In this document: positions 44,740 through 53,612 of the stretch, piece by piece | How the letters are laid out: each line of letters starts with the position of its first letter | Position numbering within the stretch: the first letter of the stretch is position 1 | Assembly (NCBI GenBank): GCA_963844115.1 | Contig: CAWJNN010000079.1 | Coordinates: 1-64,000 of the forward strand | DNA length: 64,000 nucleotides | Direction of reading: 5' to 3' | Source of the DNA: CS4-C045 sp963844115 | GTDB taxonomy: Bacteria; Planctomycetota; Planctomycetia; Pirellulales; UBA7805 | Program-made: the position numbers and the translations under genes | The notes under the pieces: generated by a model | What the model was told of the DNA's origin: nothing | What the model saw: the letters and a program-made list of their open reading frames with translations, nothing else | Databases searched by the model: none

Positions 44740-45297
44740 GTGAAATTAATCGTCGGTCTGGGGAATCCCGGACGAAAATACCAAGACACGCGGCACAACG
44801 TCGGTTGGGCCGTGCTGCATGAACTGGAGAAAAGATACGGTACCGGCCCGGCGAAAGCAAAATTTCAAGGCGAGGCAACGGATGCCGAAATTATCGGACA
44901 ACGTGCTTTGCTGCTGGCTCCGCTCACGTTTATGAATCGCAGCGGCACCAGCGTCGCCGCGGCGAGGAGTTTTTATAGAATAGCTGACGACGACTTGCTG
45001 GTGATTTGTGATGACTTCCAGTTGCCGCTGGCCAAAATCCGCCTGCGGAAATCAGGAAGTGCCGGCGGGCAGAACGGCCTAAGCGACATAATCCGAGCAC
45101 TAGGACATCAAGATTTCGCTCGACTGCGAATTGGGATTGGGACGCCGCCCGAACAATGGGATCCCGCGGATTACGTATTGGGTAAGTTTAGCCGCCGTGA
45201 TAAAGACGAGATTAAGGACGCGATTCGCACAGCTGCTGATGCCGTCGCTGTGTGGGCGACAGAAGGCATCGCCACATGCATGAATCAATTCAATTGA
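44740..45297 (+). CDS. pth: Peptidyl-tRNA hydrolase
   Basis: The enzyme is about 185 residues from a GTG at 44740 that follows AGAGG; a GTG at 44713 is an alternative. It begins VKLIVGLGNPGRKYQDTRHN, where the Asn and His are catalytic, and has FMNRSGTSVAAARSFY, the DDFQLPLAKIRLRKSGSAGG segment and DFARLRIGIG. It recycles peptidyl-tRNA released from stalled ribosomes. It lies 33 bases before rpsF. The upstream part of the frame overlaps rplY and is not coding. Confidence 0.93.
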   Translation: MKLIVGLGNPGRKYQDTRHNVGWAVLHELEKRYGTGPAKAKFQGEATDAEIIGQRALLLAPLTFMNRSGTSVAAARSFYRIADDDLLVICDDFQLPLAKIRLRKSGSAGGQNGLSDIIRALGHQDFARLRIGIGTPPEQWDPADYVLGKFSRRDKDEIKDAIRTAADAVAVWATEGIATCMNQFN

Positions 45298-45330
45298 CGA
45301 GTTCATTAAATAAAGTGGGGAGTAATTACT

Positions 45331-45762
45331 TTGGCGGAAAACGTATATGAAGGTTTGTTTCTTCTCGACTCGTCGCTGTACAGCCGTGATCCGTCGGGGG
45401 TTTCTGGGCAGATCGACAAGTTTATCGAAAAGCAAGGCGGGACGATTCTGGCAAGCCGCATGTGGGACGAACGACGGTTGGCCTATCCCATCAAGGGACA
45501 ACGCAAAGGCGCTTACTGGCTGACGTATTTCCGTCTGGAGGGCACCCACATCGCATCCTTGACCGAGGAATGCCAGCGCAATGGCAATATCCTGCGCCAG
45601 CTGTTCACGTCGGTTGATCCACGCATTGTCGATCAGCTGGTCAGCCACGCGACACAGGTCCCAGCGGCCCCACCGGTCGCGCCTTCGGAAGAAACACCAC
45701 CTGGCGCACCTCCGGAAGAAAAATCAGAGGAATCCTCGTCCGTACCTGCCGCCACCGCGTAA
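45331..45762 (+). CDS. rpsF: 30S ribosomal protein S6
   Basis: The 143-residue protein reads AENVYEGLFLLDSSLYSRDP at the start, then WDERRLAYPIKGQRKGAYWL, both classic S6 stretches, and ends in a Pro/Glu/Ala-rich tail. The start is a TTG at 45331 with GGGAG nine bases upstream. The order rpsF-ssb-rplI follows the bacterial norm, but no rpsR lies between ssb and rplI here. Confidence 0.95.
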   Translation: MAENVYEGLFLLDSSLYSRDPSGVSGQIDKFIEKQGGTILASRMWDERRLAYPIKGQRKGAYWLTYFRLEGTHIASLTEECQRNGNILRQLFTSVDPRIVDQLVSHATQVPAAPPVAPSEETPPGAPPEEKSEESSSVPAATA

Positions 45763-46017
45763 TCCACATGGTTGCCGGTTCGGCACGAATGTGATATCGT
45801 GCGATACGGTACGCCTGTGCAGTAGTCGATGCCGCACGATTCGATGCATTTGTGATTGCCGCAATTGAAAAGGACATCGAAGAAGCGGGCCATCGATCTA
45901 TTCGGAGATCAACGATTCGGAGATTCGGCAACAGAAATCCAAAAGGCTGGCTTTTTCGCCACATTGGCTTTGGAAATGCTGTAGTCGGTTCGCCGAAGAC
46001 CTGAAAAGGAGGGCATG

Positions 46018-46491
46018 ATGTCGGACTACAATCGAGTGATTTTGATGGGAAGACTGACGCGCGATCCTGACCTGCGCTACACGCCCAACGGGACGGCGGT
46101 CGCTGAGTTCGGACTGGCGGTGAATGATCGTCGCAAGGACAGTCAATCGGGCGAATGGATCGAGGATACCCAGTTTATTGACATCACGATGTGGGCCCGG
46201 CAGGCCGAAATCGCTGCCGAATATCTCGCGAAGGGTTCGCCCATATTCCTGGAAGGCCGCCTCAAATTTGATTCGTGGGAAAAGGAAGGCCAAAAACACT
46301 CGAAACTTCGCGTCGTGGCCGAACGAATGCAGTTTATCGGTCCGCGCGGCGAACGCAGCGGCCAGGCGGCCGGTGGCCAGCCAAGGGCCGCCCAAGTACC
46401 AGGTGACGCTCAAGCAGGCGGCGGCAGCCCCGCAGCCGTTCCGGCCGAGGCCCACGCAGGTCAACCACCACGGGACGACATTCCCTTTTAG
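46018..46491 (+). CDS. ssb: Single-stranded DNA-binding protein
   Basis: The 157-residue protein has the OB fold (MSDYNRVILMGRLTRDPDLR then YTPNGTAVAEFGLAVNDRRK, and TMWARQAEIAAEYLAKGSPI), a Gly/Ala/Pro-rich linker and the acidic tip DDIPF that recruits repair proteins. Start choice: GGAGG precedes tandem ATGs at 46015 and 46018, and the second has the better spacing. It stands 255 bases after rpsF and 14 bases before rplI. Confidence 0.95.
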   Translation: MSDYNRVILMGRLTRDPDLRYTPNGTAVAEFGLAVNDRRKDSQSGEWIEDTQFIDITMWARQAEIAAEYLAKGSPIFLEGRLKFDSWEKEGQKHSKLRVVAERMQFIGPRGERSGQAAGGQPRAAQVPGDAQAGGGSPAAVPAEAHAGQPPRDDIPF

Positions 46492-46505
46492 GATGATTTA
46501 AGAAA

Positions 46506-47060
46506 ATGCCAAATATGCAGCAAAAAAGACGCAAACGCACCTCGACCTCTCGTGTCAAACGCATCGCGCGAGGTCCTAACGGTGGCGTGGAATTGCTTCT
46601 GATTCAGTCCGTCGATCAACTGGGCGGTCAGGGTGACGTCATCGAAGTGAAACCAGGCTTTGCCCACAATTATTTATTGCCTCAGGGCTTGGCGACCGTA
46701 GCGACGGACCATCACAAGCGGATGGTCGAAAAACATCGTGCAAAACTGGCGGCGATTGAAGATAGTCGTCGTAGCGGGCTGCGGAAGTTGGCGACCGCGA
46801 TCGGCAATCTCAGCGTGACCATCGAAGCGAACGCGAACGACGAAGGTCACCTGTACGGCAGCGTCGGCGGACCGGAAATTGCCACGGCTCTGAAACGCAC
46901 GGACATCACCGTGACGGAAGACCAAATAAGGCTGTCGGGGCCATTGAAAGAGTTGGGACTGTACACCGTTCAGGTCCATTTGGGACCCGAAATTGACGCC
47001 GATTTGAAAGTCTGGGTCGTGCCCAGCGTAATGGATGACGAGAAGGCGAGCGAAGGGTAA
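46506..47060 (+). CDS. rplI: 50S ribosomal protein L9
   Basis: The 184-residue protein has an added basic N terminus (MPNMQQKRRKRTSTSRVKRI) before the L9 domain (LLIQSVDQLGGQGDVIEVKP, GFAHNYLLPQGLA), a helical linker, and the C-terminal domain with LYGSVGGPEIATAL and LKELGLYTVQVHLGPEIDAD. L9 binds 23S rRNA near the L1 stalk. The ORF's own start adds ~27 residues before the usual L9 N terminus, and whether translation starts here or further in is uncertain. dnaB begins 84 bases downstream. Confidence 0.93.
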   Translation: MPNMQQKRRKRTSTSRVKRIARGPNGGVELLLIQSVDQLGGQGDVIEVKPGFAHNYLLPQGLATVATDHHKRMVEKHRAKLAAIEDSRRSGLRKLATAIGNLSVTIEANANDEGHLYGSVGGPEIATALKRTDITVTEDQIRLSGPLKELGLYTVQVHLGPEIDADLKVWVVPSVMDDEKASEG

Positions 47061-47144
47061 AAAAAGCGCAGTAACGGTCGACTTCGTCGATCGTTCCCGG
47101 TTCCTTCGCCAACTCAGGATTTTTTGGTCTCAGGATGATGATCA

Positions 47145-48596
47145 ATGGCCACGGCGAGTAGATCTGCACGAACGGCATCGTCAGACGGACTGCAACTGCT
47201 GGATCGCGGTCTGCCCTCGAACCTGGAGGCGGAACGCAACACGCTTGGCAGCATGCTGCTGTTGCCAGAAGTCTGCGACGATGTCTCGCTGATCCTGCGG
47301 CCAGATGATTTCTACGACGAAGCGCATCGGACGCTGTATAAGCATATTCAGGCGTTGTACGAGAAGGGTCAAAAGGTCGACATGACCTTGCTTGTCGATC
47401 GTTTGAAATCCGCCGGCGAATTCGAAGAGGTGGGCGGAGCGGCCATGTTGGCAGAGGTGGCTCATTCCGTTCCCACGGCCGCCAATGCCGCCTATTACGC
47501 CCGGATTGTCCAGGACAAATCGCTGCTACGGTCTTTGATCCATACCGGTACCACTATCGTCAAGGATGCCTACGATCAGAATGAGCCTTCCCGCGATCTA
47601 TTGAATCATGCGGAAGAGCGAATCTTTGGCATTCGGGATCAACGCGGCTCGACCGGCGATGTAACAGAGATCCACGATGTCTTGATGGAAGCGTTCGAGC
47701 AGATCGACGCGCGGATGGAACACGGCGGTGCCAACGGCGTGGCGACCGGTTTTACAGATCTCGACAGACTAACCGGTGGTATCCATCCAGGCGAACTGAT
47801 CATCGTTGCGGCACGGCCAAGTATGGGTAAGACGGCGCTCGCTTCGAATATCACCGACTACGTAGCCGTTGAAGAAAACCAGCTGACGTTGTTTGTCAGC
47901 CTGGAAATGTCACGCTTGGAGCTGGCTCAGCGCATGATGTGCGCCCGCGGCGAAATTAACGGCGAGAAGTTTCGCAGCGGGTTCCTGTCGGGCACCGATC
48001 ACAAGAAGCTGATCGAAGTCTCGGCGACGCTGGGAAAGAGCCCCCTCTTTATCGACGATACTCCCACCCGGACCGTCACCGAGATTATCGCGACCGCCAG
48101 ACGGCTTAAGCGACGACACGGAACCTTGGGCCTGGTCGTTATCGACTACCTCCAGCTGATTCAGCCCGACAACACCGCCGAGCCGCGGCAAGAGCAAGTC
48201 GCGAAGATCGCTCGACGGCTCAAAGCGATGGCCCGCGAGCTGGCCGTTCCCGTCCTCTGTCTAGCGCAATTGAATCGTCAAGCCGAAATGACGAAGGACA
48301 ATCGCCCAAAGCTCAGCCACCTCCGCGAGTCCGGTGCCATCGAGCAAGATGCGGATGTGGTGTTGATGGTCCACCGCGAAGAGTATTTCCTGAGCCCGCA
48401 AGAACGGGAAGGGATGAAATCCGGGGCGAATCCGAATAGCTGCCTCGGCGAGGCAGACATCATCATCGCCAAACAGCGTAATGGCCCGACAGGCGACGTC
48501 AAACTGCATTGGTTCCAGCAATACACCAGTTTTCGTAATTCAACGAAGCCGGCGCATGAGGAATTCAATTCGTATGGGGGCGGCGAGAGTTTCTGA
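47145..48596 (+). CDS. dnaB: Replicative DNA helicase
   Basis: The 483-residue protein has the N-terminal helicase domain (LPSNLEAERNTLGSMLLLPE onward, to about 130) and the RecA-like core with Walker A AARPSMGKTALA (near residue 223), Walker B LGLVVIDYLQLI, and SHLRESGAIEQDADVVLMVH. It unwinds DNA ahead of the replisome. rplI-dnaB adjacency is the usual bacterial order. It ends without further genes on the strand for 360 bases. Confidence 0.96.
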   Translation: MATASRSARTASSDGLQLLDRGLPSNLEAERNTLGSMLLLPEVCDDVSLILRPDDFYDEAHRTLYKHIQALYEKGQKVDMTLLVDRLKSAGEFEEVGGAAMLAEVAHSVPTAANAAYYARIVQDKSLLRSLIHTGTTIVKDAYDQNEPSRDLLNHAEERIFGIRDQRGSTGDVTEIHDVLMEAFEQIDARMEHGGANGVATGFTDLDRLTGGIHPGELIIVAARPSMGKTALASNITDYVAVEENQLTLFVSLEMSRLELAQRMMCARGEINGEKFRSGFLSGTDHKKLIEVSATLGKSPLFIDDTPTRTVTEIIATARRLKRRHGTLGLVVIDYLQLIQPDNTAEPRQEQVAKIARRLKAMARELAVPVLCLAQLNRQAEMTKDNRPKLSHLRESGAIEQDADVVLMVHREEYFLSPQEREGMKSGANPNSCLGEADIIIAKQRNGPTGDVKLHWFQQYTSFRNSTKPAHEEFNSYGGGESF

Positions 48597-48959
48597 TCGG
48601 ACTCGATCCGAGGGTGCAGCCCTGCTCAGGTGTGACATTACTGCTAGTGGCGAGTGCCCCACGTCGTTTCATTTTGCAGGTTGACCTGGTGCGCCGGGAC
48701 TACTGACAAGTTCGGACAAGGTTTCCTGGCGTGGCTGTTTGACGTTCGCGTCGAATGGTGGCACCTTCACCATTGCTAGCAAATTGGTTTTCGATCAATT
48801 CGGCTTGCCGCGTGACGGGCATTTCCTGTATTTCTCCCGAACCTTTCGCCGCTAGCCGTGCGTAGTTAGGAAGGTTGTTCAACCCTTCAACTAGCGAATC
48901 AGGCGACGCGGTAATGTGTACTCGTCTATTTTTTCGCGATCCAGGGACGGACCGAGTTG
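48597..48959. other. Gap of about 360 bases before the POTRA gene
   Basis: The only candidate is a leftward 60-codon frame (48700-48882) from a TTG without a clear ribosome site; it is open for another ~20 codons upstream and I do not call it. The promoter of the POTRA gene should lie here. Confidence 0.4.
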
Positions 48960-50417
48960 ATGTTCAGCGTCAAGGCTTTCTTAGGCCGGGCTCTGCATAG
49001 CTTCAGGTGCATCGCCGTTGTTGCGCTGTGGCTGAGCCCGCTCGTGTCGTTCGCCCAAGATCGATACGGACTTTCGTCGCCAAGTCCCTCGCGAGTCTCA
49101 ACCAGTTTCATCGGACAAACGATTGCCGAAGTTCAGATCGTGGGCTATCGTTCGATCAGCGAACATGAAATACGCGCCGAACTTGATACCAGAGAGGGAC
49201 AAGCGTTCGATCCGATGACCGTGACACGCGACGTCAAGAATCTGACAAAGACGCGCAAGTTCTTCGATGTCAAGGTAAAGACTCGGCCCGGTCCCCAACC
49301 GCAAACCGTCGTGGTCGTTTATGAGGTGTTCGAATTTCCGCGACTGGAATACGTCCATTTCATCGGGAACGCCCAGATCACATCGAAGGCGCTGAGGAAA
49401 CAAATCGAATTGAAGGAGGGAGATGCCCGCGACACCTCGACCATCGAAACGGCTCAGCGAAAAATCAAGGATTTCTATCAAGAACGCGGCTACAACAAGA
49501 TTCAAATTGAAGTCGCCGAAGGCTTGAAGCAATCCGATCGTGGCGCGGTCTTCCGAATTCATGAAGGACCACAGCAGCGGATTTGGACAGTCAAGTTCGT
49601 CGGAAACACCATCGTTTCCGGAGGGCGGCTTAAAACCCAGATTCAATCCAAACCAAGTAAAGTCAAATTGGTCACGCCGCTGGCCAAGGGATATGTCGAT
49701 CGGCGTAGCATCGATGAAGATGTTGACCGCCTGACATCTTACTACCGTAGTCTTGGTTATATGGTCGCGCGTGTTGGGCGATTACTAAAGTTCGACGATG
49801 ACGGCCGGTGGGCCGAGCTGACTTTTGTTATCGATGAAGGACCTCGTTTCGTCGTCCGAAGCGTAACGTTCAACGGCAACGAGATCTACGACGACGCGCA
49901 ACTGCAAGCGTTGCTTTCGCTGAAATCGGGTGAGTATTTTGACCAGGCGAAAATGACGCGCGATGTTCGCGAATTGACCGACGCGTACGGCAGTGTCGGT
50001 TTTATCATGGCGAATGTTAAGCCCGAACCGCGGACGCTGGAGCGCGACCCAGAAGTCGATTTGGTTTTCGACATCGCCGAAGGGGATCGTTATCGAGTTG
50101 GTGAAATCCACGTTACGATCACTGGCGACAGCCCACATACCCAACGCTCAGTCGCTTTGGATCGGATTTCGATCCGACCGGGCGATATCGCCGACATTCG
50201 CGAAATCCGCGACAGTGAACGGCGGCTGAGATCGTCCGGGCTATTTTTGAGCGACCAGGTCCGTGGCATCCAACCCAAGATTGTCTTCCGGCAGCGCGAC
50301 GAAAACGAGTCGATGGCGGATCATGGACAATCCTCGAGCACCATCCGAGGTCAAAGTCCAGAGCGTCCGCGAGGCGATCATCCACGCGCACGCCCGGCGC
50401 AGGGGGTGTACCGGTGA
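48960..50417 (+). CDS. BamA-like POTRA protein lacking a barrel
   Basis: The 485-residue protein (ATG at 48960) has a signal peptide (LHSFRCIAVVALWLSPLVSF) and then successive POTRA domains: IAEVQIVGYRSISEHEIRAE, FPRLEYVHFIGNAQITSKAL, IWTVKFVGNTIVSGGRLKTQ, FVVRSVTFNGNEIYDDAQLQ and RVGEIHVTITGDSPHT. These are the periplasmic repeats of the outer-membrane insertase BamA. It ends with a Pro/Arg-rich stretch instead of a beta-barrel. The barrel-like domain is encoded by the next frame, which overlaps by GTGA. It may be a naturally split BamA or a former single gene. Confidence 0.85.
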   Translation: MFSVKAFLGRALHSFRCIAVVALWLSPLVSFAQDRYGLSSPSPSRVSTSFIGQTIAEVQIVGYRSISEHEIRAELDTREGQAFDPMTVTRDVKNLTKTRKFFDVKVKTRPGPQPQTVVVVYEVFEFPRLEYVHFIGNAQITSKALRKQIELKEGDARDTSTIETAQRKIKDFYQERGYNKIQIEVAEGLKQSDRGAVFRIHEGPQQRIWTVKFVGNTIVSGGRLKTQIQSKPSKVKLVTPLAKGYVDRRSIDEDVDRLTSYYRSLGYMVARVGRLLKFDDDGRWAELTFVIDEGPRFVVRSVTFNGNEIYDDAQLQALLSLKSGEYFDQAKMTRDVRELTDAYGSVGFIMANVKPEPRTLERDPEVDLVFDIAEGDRYRVGEIHVTITGDSPHTQRSVALDRISIRPGDIADIREIRDSERRLRSSGLFLSDQVRGIQPKIVFRQRDENESMADHGQSSSTIRGQSPERPRGDHPRARPAQGVYR

Positions 50418-50430
50418 ACTGCCCCCAACG

Positions 50431-50553
50431 AGGCTTTGTCGGGAAAAATGCTGGTGAAATGCCATACGATGGGCCTCCGAGCCCGTCGATTATGCATACA
50501 CTTGTCGGACGATTGGCACGGAGGCCCATCGTTCGCGACTTCCGACAAAGCCT
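50431..50553. repeat. Nested inverted repeats at the POTRA/barrel gene junction
   Basis: Outer arms AGGCTTTGTCGG (50431-50442) and complement (50542-50553), and inner arms ACGATGGGCCTCCG (50466-50479) and complement (50519-50532), are both perfect. The ~123-base structure encloses the ATG at 50492 that starts the likely lipoprotein signal of the barrel gene. Confidence 0.85.
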
Positions 50554-52162
50554 GGTGCTCTGCTGGCTGATGGTCCTGACTGCGGTCGGCATGTCCAGCG
50601 GCTGCCATAAGATGGGAGCCCATCGACCGGCGGACCTGCTGTCAGCGTCTATTCCGACGTCACGTCAGGCCCCGTTCATGTCCGGTTCAACAACGCTGGC
50701 GGCGGCCACGCCGGTGAATCGTTCGACGATACCAGGTTACCCCAGCCTAACGGAAAGACCTGTTGTCCGCGGTCAGAACGAACAGGGAAATCGTTTCGGC
50801 GGGAGTAGTGTTTCCCAGATGCCTGACGAACCGCTGGGCGATACCGTGATGGGACCGCGTTACAGCACACCCAATCCGCCGTTCGCCGGACAGCAAGTTC
50901 AGTATGCCCAGCCGGCACAAGCATTCCCGCCAGGTGCCGGCACCGCGCCAAACTTCCAGGGACCATTCTATCCCCCTGGAACCGGCCTTGACCAGAATTT
51001 TGGAGGACAACCAACACTGCCCAACGGTGGATATGTCTTCCCGACCAATCAACCACCCTTTACTCCGCAATCTCCGCTGGTCCTGCCCGAAAAACCGATC
51101 GACCTCGATTTGGTGCTGCAGGAGGCGCAGACCGGTCGGTTCATGTTTGGTCTCGGAATCAATTCCGATGCCGGGTTGGTCGGTAACATCGTGATCGACG
51201 AACAGAATTTCGACATACTTCGCTTGCCGACCGGCATCGACGATTGGCTGAACGGAACCGCGTTTCGAGGCGCCGGACAGCGATTCCGTGCTGAAGCTCT
51301 GCCAGGTACGGAAGTCCAACGGTATTCGGTGAGCCTTTCGGATCCTTATTTCCTCGGCACTTCGGTCAGTTTTGGCGTCAGCGGCTTTTACTACGAACGA
51401 CAGTTTACTGACTGGGACGAACGACGTTGGGGTGGTCGGGTGAATTTGGGCTACCTCTTCCCTGAACGTCCTGATTTGTCGACGACGCTTTCTGCCCGCT
51501 ACGAGGAAATCGAAATCGCCAAACCCAGTGCACCAGCTCCAGAACTACTGGCGGTAGTCGGATCGAACCAATTGATCAGTCTTCGCTGGGAAGTCGCGCA
51601 TGACACGCGCGACAACGCCTTTCTGCCCTCCGAAGGGCACCTGCTGCGGCTTGCCTACGAACAAGGTCTGGGTACGTTCACCTATCCGCGTTTCGAAGGC
51701 GATTTTCGACGATACTTCGTAATGCGCGAGCGTCCGGACGGTTCGGGACGCCATGTGTTAGGAATCGCGGGACGCCTCGGCGTATCGGGTTCGGACACTC
51801 CGATCTATGAAAACTTCTTTGCCGGCGGATTTTCGACATTGCGCGGTTTCGAATTCCGTGGGGCGTCGCCCCGGACCTTGGGCGTTGTCGTCGGTGGAGA
51901 ATTTCAGTTACTGACCAGCGCCGAATATCGTTTTCCGTTAACGGCGGACGATAACCTGTACGGTTCGTTCTTCGTGGATGGCGGTACGGTCGAGCGGTCG
52001 GTGGAAATCAATAATTTCCGAGTAACGCCGGGCTTCGAGCTGCGGATCAACATTCCGGCTCTGGGACCTGTTCCTCTGGCAGTCGGTTTTGGCGTCCCGA
52101 TCAGCCACGCTCCTGGCGATCAGCTACAGGTCTTCCACTTCTTTGTGGGTGTGAGCCGATAA
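50492..52162 (+). CDS. BamA/TamA-type outer-membrane barrel with lipoprotein-like N terminus
   Basis: The frame is open from a GTG at 50414 that overlaps the previous stop, but the ATG at 50492 gives a proper lipoprotein signal (MHTLVGRLARRPIVRDF, SLVLCWLMVLTAVG, then lipobox MSSGC). This leaves about 556 residues. A long Pro/Gln/Gly-rich linker (about 45-215) leads to the Bac_surface_Ag barrel: FGLGINSDAGLVGNIVIDEQ, RAEALPGTEVQRYSVSLSDP, VAHDTRDNAFLPSEGHLLRL, FAGGFSTLRGFEFRG (the RGF motif), and a C-terminal strand FHFFVGVSR. It should reside in the outer membrane and work with the POTRA protein upstream. Confidence 0.82.
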   Translation: MHTLVGRLARRPIVRDFRQSLVLCWLMVLTAVGMSSGCHKMGAHRPADLLSASIPTSRQAPFMSGSTTLAAATPVNRSTIPGYPSLTERPVVRGQNEQGNRFGGSSVSQMPDEPLGDTVMGPRYSTPNPPFAGQQVQYAQPAQAFPPGAGTAPNFQGPFYPPGTGLDQNFGGQPTLPNGGYVFPTNQPPFTPQSPLVLPEKPIDLDLVLQEAQTGRFMFGLGINSDAGLVGNIVIDEQNFDILRLPTGIDDWLNGTAFRGAGQRFRAEALPGTEVQRYSVSLSDPYFLGTSVSFGVSGFYYERQFTDWDERRWGGRVNLGYLFPERPDLSTTLSARYEEIEIAKPSAPAPELLAVVGSNQLISLRWEVAHDTRDNAFLPSEGHLLRLAYEQGLGTFTYPRFEGDFRRYFVMRERPDGSGRHVLGIAGRLGVSGSDTPIYENFFAGGFSTLRGFEFRGASPRTLGVVVGGEFQLLTSAEYRFPLTADDNLYGSFFVDGGTVERSVEINNFRVTPGFELRINIPALGPVPLAVGFGVPISHAPGDQLQVFHFFVGVSR

Positions 52163-52225
52163 CATCGTGCGATCGTTGGATGGCTCGACTGGAACCGTGG
52201 GCTACTGCCCATCGGCTGATTTATT

Positions 52226-52246
52226 GAACGCTATTGGCGTTCAACG
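52226..52246. terminator. Hairpin between convergent genes
   Basis: TTGAACGC and GCGTTCAA form a perfect 8-bp stem with a TATTG loop between the barrel gene stop (52162) and the SDR stop (52291). Position suits a bidirectional terminator, although no T-run follows. Confidence 0.5.
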
Positions 52247-52290
52247 ATTCGCATTGTCACTCTTTGGACAGCGCGAACAAGCGGCAACGG

Positions 52291-53127
52291 CTACGTAAGC
52301 GGTTCGCTGGACGCAAAGGGTAGCGGGTAGCTTGGCATCCAGCCGAGCGGCAACGTGATGCCCGTGATCCAGCGTGCTTCGTTGGACGCCAGAAATGCAA
52401 CGGCCGCGGCGACATCCTGCGTGACACCAATTCCCAATGGATGACAGTCCTGCAGTTTTTCCCAAGCCTCGGCGGTCAAGCGCTGGACATGCCGCGCTGC
52501 CATCGGAGTACGTACCAGGGCAGGCGCGACGCCAACAACGCGCACGCCCACGGGCGCGAGTTCGATGGCTAGCGATTGCGTCAATCCGTTCAAACCGGCT
52601 TTGGTCGCACTGTAGGCAACCAGGCCCGGCGTGCCGCCCAACGAGCTGGAAGACGAGATATTTACGATCACTCCGCCATGCTCCTTCAACGACCCCAACA
52701 TCGAACGCGACGTACGCATCGCGCCGGTCAAGTTCACATCGACTAATTGGTGCCATTCTTCGTCGGTTAGGTCTTCAAAATTGTTAGCGGTATCGATCCC
52801 AGCGTTGTTGACCAGAACGTCGATCTGTCCGAATTCATCGAGACATGCGTCGCGGCAGCGATCGATGTCTTCCTGGCGTGTGACGTCGCAGTTGTTCCAA
52901 AAGACCCCCTGACCGTGCGCCTCAATCCGCTCAATCAAATCATTGGGTTCTTCTCGCGACATCAGCCACACGGCCGCCCCCTCTTTCGCGAGGCGCTCCG
53001 CGATGGCCCCGCCAATACCGTGGGGGCTAGCGCCAGTAATGACAGCAACTTTTCCCGTGAAGCGAGCCGGCATATTGGGGGATGCGACGGTGTTTGATGA
53101 AATCTTGATCTCTGAGTCAGCGGACAT
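52291..53127 (-). CDS. Short-chain dehydrogenase/reductase
   Basis: The 278-residue protein (ATG at 53127) is a classical SDR: the dinucleotide loop VAVITGASPHGIGGAIAERL (a TGxxxGIG variant), the NNAG motif in DVLVNNAGID, the Ser in IVNISSSSSLGG and the catalytic YSATK in LVAYSATKAG. NAD(P)-dependent oxidation or reduction of an alcohol/ketone is expected; the substrate is unknown. It runs leftward and ends against the barrel gene. Extending the start to 53160 adds 11 residues with no support. Confidence 0.9.
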   Translation of the reverse strand: MSADSEIKISSNTVASPNMPARFTGKVAVITGASPHGIGGAIAERLAKEGAAVWLMSREEPNDLIERIEAHGQGVFWNNCDVTRQEDIDRCRDACLDEFGQIDVLVNNAGIDTANNFEDLTDEEWHQLVDVNLTGAMRTSRSMLGSLKEHGGVIVNISSSSSLGGTPGLVAYSATKAGLNGLTQSLAIELAPVGVRVVGVAPALVRTPMAARHVQRLTAEAWEKLQDCHPLGIGVTQDVAAAVAFLASNEARWITGITLPLGWMPSYPLPFASSEPLT

Positions 53128-53612
53128 AAGCGGTTTGAATTCCGTGATCGAACAACGCAACTAGAGAGAAGAGGAGAAAACGAATTCCCCCAATCGCGCG
53201 CCTCTGCGACGGCGCAACAAGCCAACCGGCGGCCGCAAACTGAACCTCTATCTTCGGCTCACCCCCGCACAGCAGCCAGCACCTATTTTGGAAACGGTGG
53301 CCACAAATGTCAAACCATTCCCCACTATTTTCGCTGAATGAACGCCGCCGCAAAGACTGTCCAGGGCGGTCGATCGGTCGGGGAGCACAACGAATTGCTA
53401 GTACTGCTTGGACCGCCTGCTGGTTTTCGCCTGAATCGCGCCGTTAAAGTTTGCCACGATTCGCTGGATGATTACCTACTAAGTCTTGATGTGAGAACTA
53501 TTAAAGGCAGCGCACTGCGCTCTCGATAAAATTCACGGAACGCGCACCGCCGCTACCGTACGCTCAAAACGAAAATCCCCCCCCGCCAGCGAAGGTCGTA
53601 TAGGAGATTCTG
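53128..53612. other. Divergent gap of about 485 bases
   Basis: No gene is supported. Promoters of the leftward SDR and the rightward YwqK-like gene should lie here. A run of C (about 53578-53583) precedes the AGGAG ribosome site of the latter. Confidence 0.4.

Noticed and set aside
48700..48882. 60-codon leftward frame before the POTRA gene
   Set aside because: The start is a TTG without a clear ribosome site, and the frame is open further upstream with no start, so coding status is unproven.
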